Origin: Cellulophaga sp. 20_2_10
GTDB taxonomy: Bacteria; Bacteroidota; Bacteroidia; Flavobacteriales; Flavobacteriaceae
DNA length: 64,000 nt
Reading direction: 5' to 3'
NCBI RefSeq assembly: GCF_023476645.1
Contig: NZ_JAMCOJ010000004.1
Location: 124,001 to 188,000, forward strand
Below are positions 61,929 through 64,000 of this stretch, piece by piece (position 1 is the first letter of the stretch; every line of letters begins with the position of its first letter). A program made the translations under genes and the position numbers. Under the pieces are notes generated by a model, which did not search any database, was not told where the DNA came from, and saw nothing but the letters and a program-made list of their open reading frames with translations.

Positions 61929-64000
61929 ATGAAAATAAAAATTATTAACTCCATTTACTTTCGAAAGAGAGCAGGTGTCTTGAAGTTTATTATGAGAATA
62001 TTTCTGTTCCTATTTTGTACAACCGTATTTAGTTTCTCGTCCAACGAGGTATTTTCTCAGAACGCAAAAGTGTTTATAGAGAAAGATAAAGTAATTTCTG
62101 TAGACGAGGCTTTTTCTATTATTAGGAATCAAACAAACTATACATTTCTTTATCATGAAGATTTATTTAAAGACTTTCCTTTACTATCTGTTAAAAAAGG
62201 AAGTATAAAAACAGATGAATTATTAAGTGGCTTTTTTGACTTAAAAGGGTATCATTTCTCATTAACAAAAAACAATACCATAATAATAAGTCCTAAATCT
62301 GGTTTTAGTCAGCAAAAAATAACAGGTAAGGTAACAGATGAGAATGGTGTGCCATTACTAGGTGTAACTATTTTAATTAAAGGAACAGCTGAAGGTGTTT
62401 CTACAGATTTTGATGGTAAATATACTATAAGTGTAGCCAAAGGTAATGTTTTGGTTTTTTCATTTATAGGTTTTGACACTGTAGAAAAAGTTGTGGCTAA
62501 TGAGACTGTCATGGAGGTTACATTAGAACGTAACGCTACTGAGTTAGATGAAGTTATACTAAGTACCGGCTACCAAAAAATTTCAAAAGAAAGAACTACA
62601 GGTTCTTTTGATAAGGTAGATACCAAAGTGTTAGATACAAAAATATCGCAAAGCATCTTAAATAAGATAGAAGGAGAACTAACGGGTATTTTGTTTGATG
62701 ATGCAGATGGTCCTGTAATTAGAGGTATAGGTTCTTTAAATGTAAGTCCAGAACCATTAATTGTTATAGATGGTTTCCCTATTTCTCAAGGTGTTAATGC
62801 TATAAATTCTATTAACCCTAATGATGTAGAAAGTATTACAGTATTAAAAGATGCTGCAGCAGCTTCAATATGGGGTATTAGAGCAGCAAATGGTGTTATA
62901 GTTGTAACTACTAAAAAAGGAAATAGAAATAAAAAACCAGTTATAGAGTTTTCTACAAATTATGCTATTACTCCAAAAAGTGATTTAAATGATTTAGAAT
63001 ATGCATCTACAAGTAGTTTTTTAGAGTTTGAAAAACATAGGGCAGATAATGAATGGTCATTATTACCACAAGCGCAAAACCAACCAGCATTAGGAGCAGG
63101 GATAGAAGCCTATTTAAAATTAAACGAAGGGCAAATTTCGCAATCGGAAGCAGACGCCATTATAAATAGATTAAAGGGCATAGATAGTCGCGACGAATTT
63201 CAAGATTTGTTTATGAATGACACGTACTGGTCTCAATACAACTTTGCAATTAGCGGTGGTGGAGAAAATAGTATTTATAGAAGCTCTGTGTCTTACAATA
63301 AAAATGAAAATTTAGGTTTTTATAAGAACAACGATTCTGATCAGCTTGTAGCAAATTTAAGAGGTGTGTTTAATGTTACACCAAAGCTTACCATATCTAA
63401 CGATTTTAACTTTACCTCTGGTAAAAACACAGCAAATGGTATGTCTTCAAGAAATTATGAAGAATTATACCAATACCAAAATATTTTAGATGCGAATGGC
63501 AATCAAGTAGCACAACCTCGTTCTTTAGCCCAGGATTTTAAAGAAGAAAAAGTTGCAGAAGGATACCCATATAGTTGGGATTACAATCTAATGAGCGAGT
63601 TTAATAGTAAAGATAATGAAACTAATAACACCTCTATGCGTATACAAACTGCTGTAGAGTACAAGTTATTAGATTATTTATCTATAAAAGGATCTTACCA
63701 ATATGAGTGGTTTAATTCTGAGACTAATAACCTATTTAATGAAGATACTTATTATGCTAGAGATTTAGTAAATACATTTACTAGGTCAGAAAATGGAGAA
63801 TTGATAAACCATGTACCAAAGGGTAGTTTATATAGTCTAGCCAATAATACTAGTAAATCTAGACAAGGAAGAATTCAGCTTAATTTTGATAAAAGTTTTA
63901 ATGAAGGTAAACATAGAGTAACTGCATTGGCAGGTTATGAATTAAGACAAGATAAATCTTCATCTAACAGTAACTTATTATACGGTTTTGATTCGCAATC
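61929..64000 (+). CDS. SusC/RagA TonB-linked receptor with STN domain, 3' end outside window
   Basis: At least 690 residues to the window edge, still open. A long N-terminal signal (about 1-44), an STN (secretin/TonB short N-terminal) domain (about 45-118; FIEKDKVISVDEAFSII), a CarboxypepD_reg-like domain (about 126-205; VTDENGVPLLGVTILIKGT), then the SusC plug (SINPNDVESITVLKDAAAAS, WGIRAANGVIVVTTKKGN). The STN domain is the part that contacts the FecR periplasmic domain, so this receptor both imports and signals. A SusD gene would be expected downstream. The substrate is unknown. Confidence 0.93.
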   Translation, partial: MKIKIINSIYFRKRAGVLKFIMRIFLFLFCTTVFSFSSNEVFSQNAKVFIEKDKVISVDEAFSIIRNQTNYTFLYHEDLFKDFPLLSVKKGSIKTDELLSGFFDLKGYHFSLTKNNTIIISPKSGFSQQKITGKVTDENGVPLLGVTILIKGTAEGVSTDFDGKYTISVAKGNVLVFSFIGFDTVEKVVANETVMEVTLERNATELDEVILSTGYQKISKERTTGSFDKVDTKVLDTKISQSILNKIEGELTGILFDDADGPVIRGIGSLNVSPEPLIVIDGFPISQGVNAINSINPNDVESITVLKDAAAASIWGIRAANGVIVVTTKKGNRNKKPVIEFSTNYAITPKSDLNDLEYASTSSFLEFEKHRADNEWSLLPQAQNQPALGAGIEAYLKLNEGQISQSEADAIINRLKGIDSRDEFQDLFMNDTYWSQYNFAISGGGENSIYRSSVSYNKNENLGFYKNNDSDQLVANLRGVFNVTPKLTISNDFNFTSGKNTANGMSSRNYEELYQYQNILDANGNQVAQPRSLAQDFKEEKVAEGYPYSWDYNLMSEFNSKDNETNNTSMRIQTAVEYKLLDYLSIKGSYQYEWFNSETNNLFNEDTYYARDLVNTFTRSENGELINHVPKGSLYSLANNTSKSRQGRIQLNFDKSFNEGKHRVTALAGYELRQDKSSSNSNLLYGFDSQ

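Overview
This is a chromosomal window from a member of the Bacteroidota, almost certainly a marine-type Flavobacteriaceae. The evidence is a low GC content, TAnnTTTG -7 promoter boxes with no Shine-Dalgarno pattern, a CHU_C-type (T9SS type B) secreted protein, a SusC/RagA receptor with a FecI/FecR pair, a proline-rich set of family-typical neighbours (Nif3 plus zinc-ribbon protein, NUDIX plus PlsC, MoxR-locus membrane genes), and menaquinone-linked enzymes (quinone-type PyrD, CtaA). I see no rRNA, tRNA, CRISPR array, insertion sequence or prophage. The species cannot be named from the sequence alone.

Layout. 1-3700: membrane genes of a MoxR/DUF58/DUF4129-type locus (DUF4129, six-TM protein, SpoIIM) divergent from RDD and TRIC-channel genes. 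3720-9200: lipoprotein PPIase, CoA pyrophosphatase, PlsC-like acyltransferase, a structured gene-free stretch (5918-6275), degenerate zinc-ribbon coiled-coil protein, Nif3, LpxK. 9190-15600: TPR hybrid histidine kinase overlapping gap, lipA, two ECF sigma genes, one with its anti-sigma. 15790-27430: murB, aminotransferase, an aspartyl protease/PDZ gene broken at a 7-bp tandem repeat, DUF1573, valS, pepT, pyrD, Dabb, LysE, HMG-CoA lyase.

27480-35100 is the most interesting accessory block. It holds two lipoproteins (DUF4856 and an imelysin with an altered signature motif), each preceded by the same 19-bp palindrome. They are followed by a full-length bacterial homologue of vitamin K-dependent gamma-carboxylase, a FecA-type TonB receptor and two uncharacterised envelope proteins. 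Strong hairpin terminators sit between the first three genes. I infer an envelope uptake system (iron is the most likely substrate) with an attached quinol-dependent membrane enzyme.

35130-47700: guaB, an arsenic-resistance operon (arsR, DUF6428, LMW-phosphatase-like reductase, ACR3), DUF3124, thioredoxin-like protein, an Sm-like-looking unknown, lysA, sucC, DUF1456, TerB-like, Hsp20, uvrB. 47750-59760: a GC-rich REP-like element, a T9SS propeller protein, an ABC-2 transporter pair, a large IgGFc-binding/DUF11 surface protein, a kinase-like unknown, nucleoid-associated protein, pRiA4b ORF-3-like protein and ctaA. 59900-64000: a divergent FecI-type sigma, FecR and an STN-containing SusC receptor that runs off the window, which together form a cell-surface signalling unit.

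Convergent gene pairs here repeatedly share bidirectional terminators whose stem overlaps the last codons and stop of the minus-strand gene (lysA, ABC permease, nucleoid-associated protein gene).
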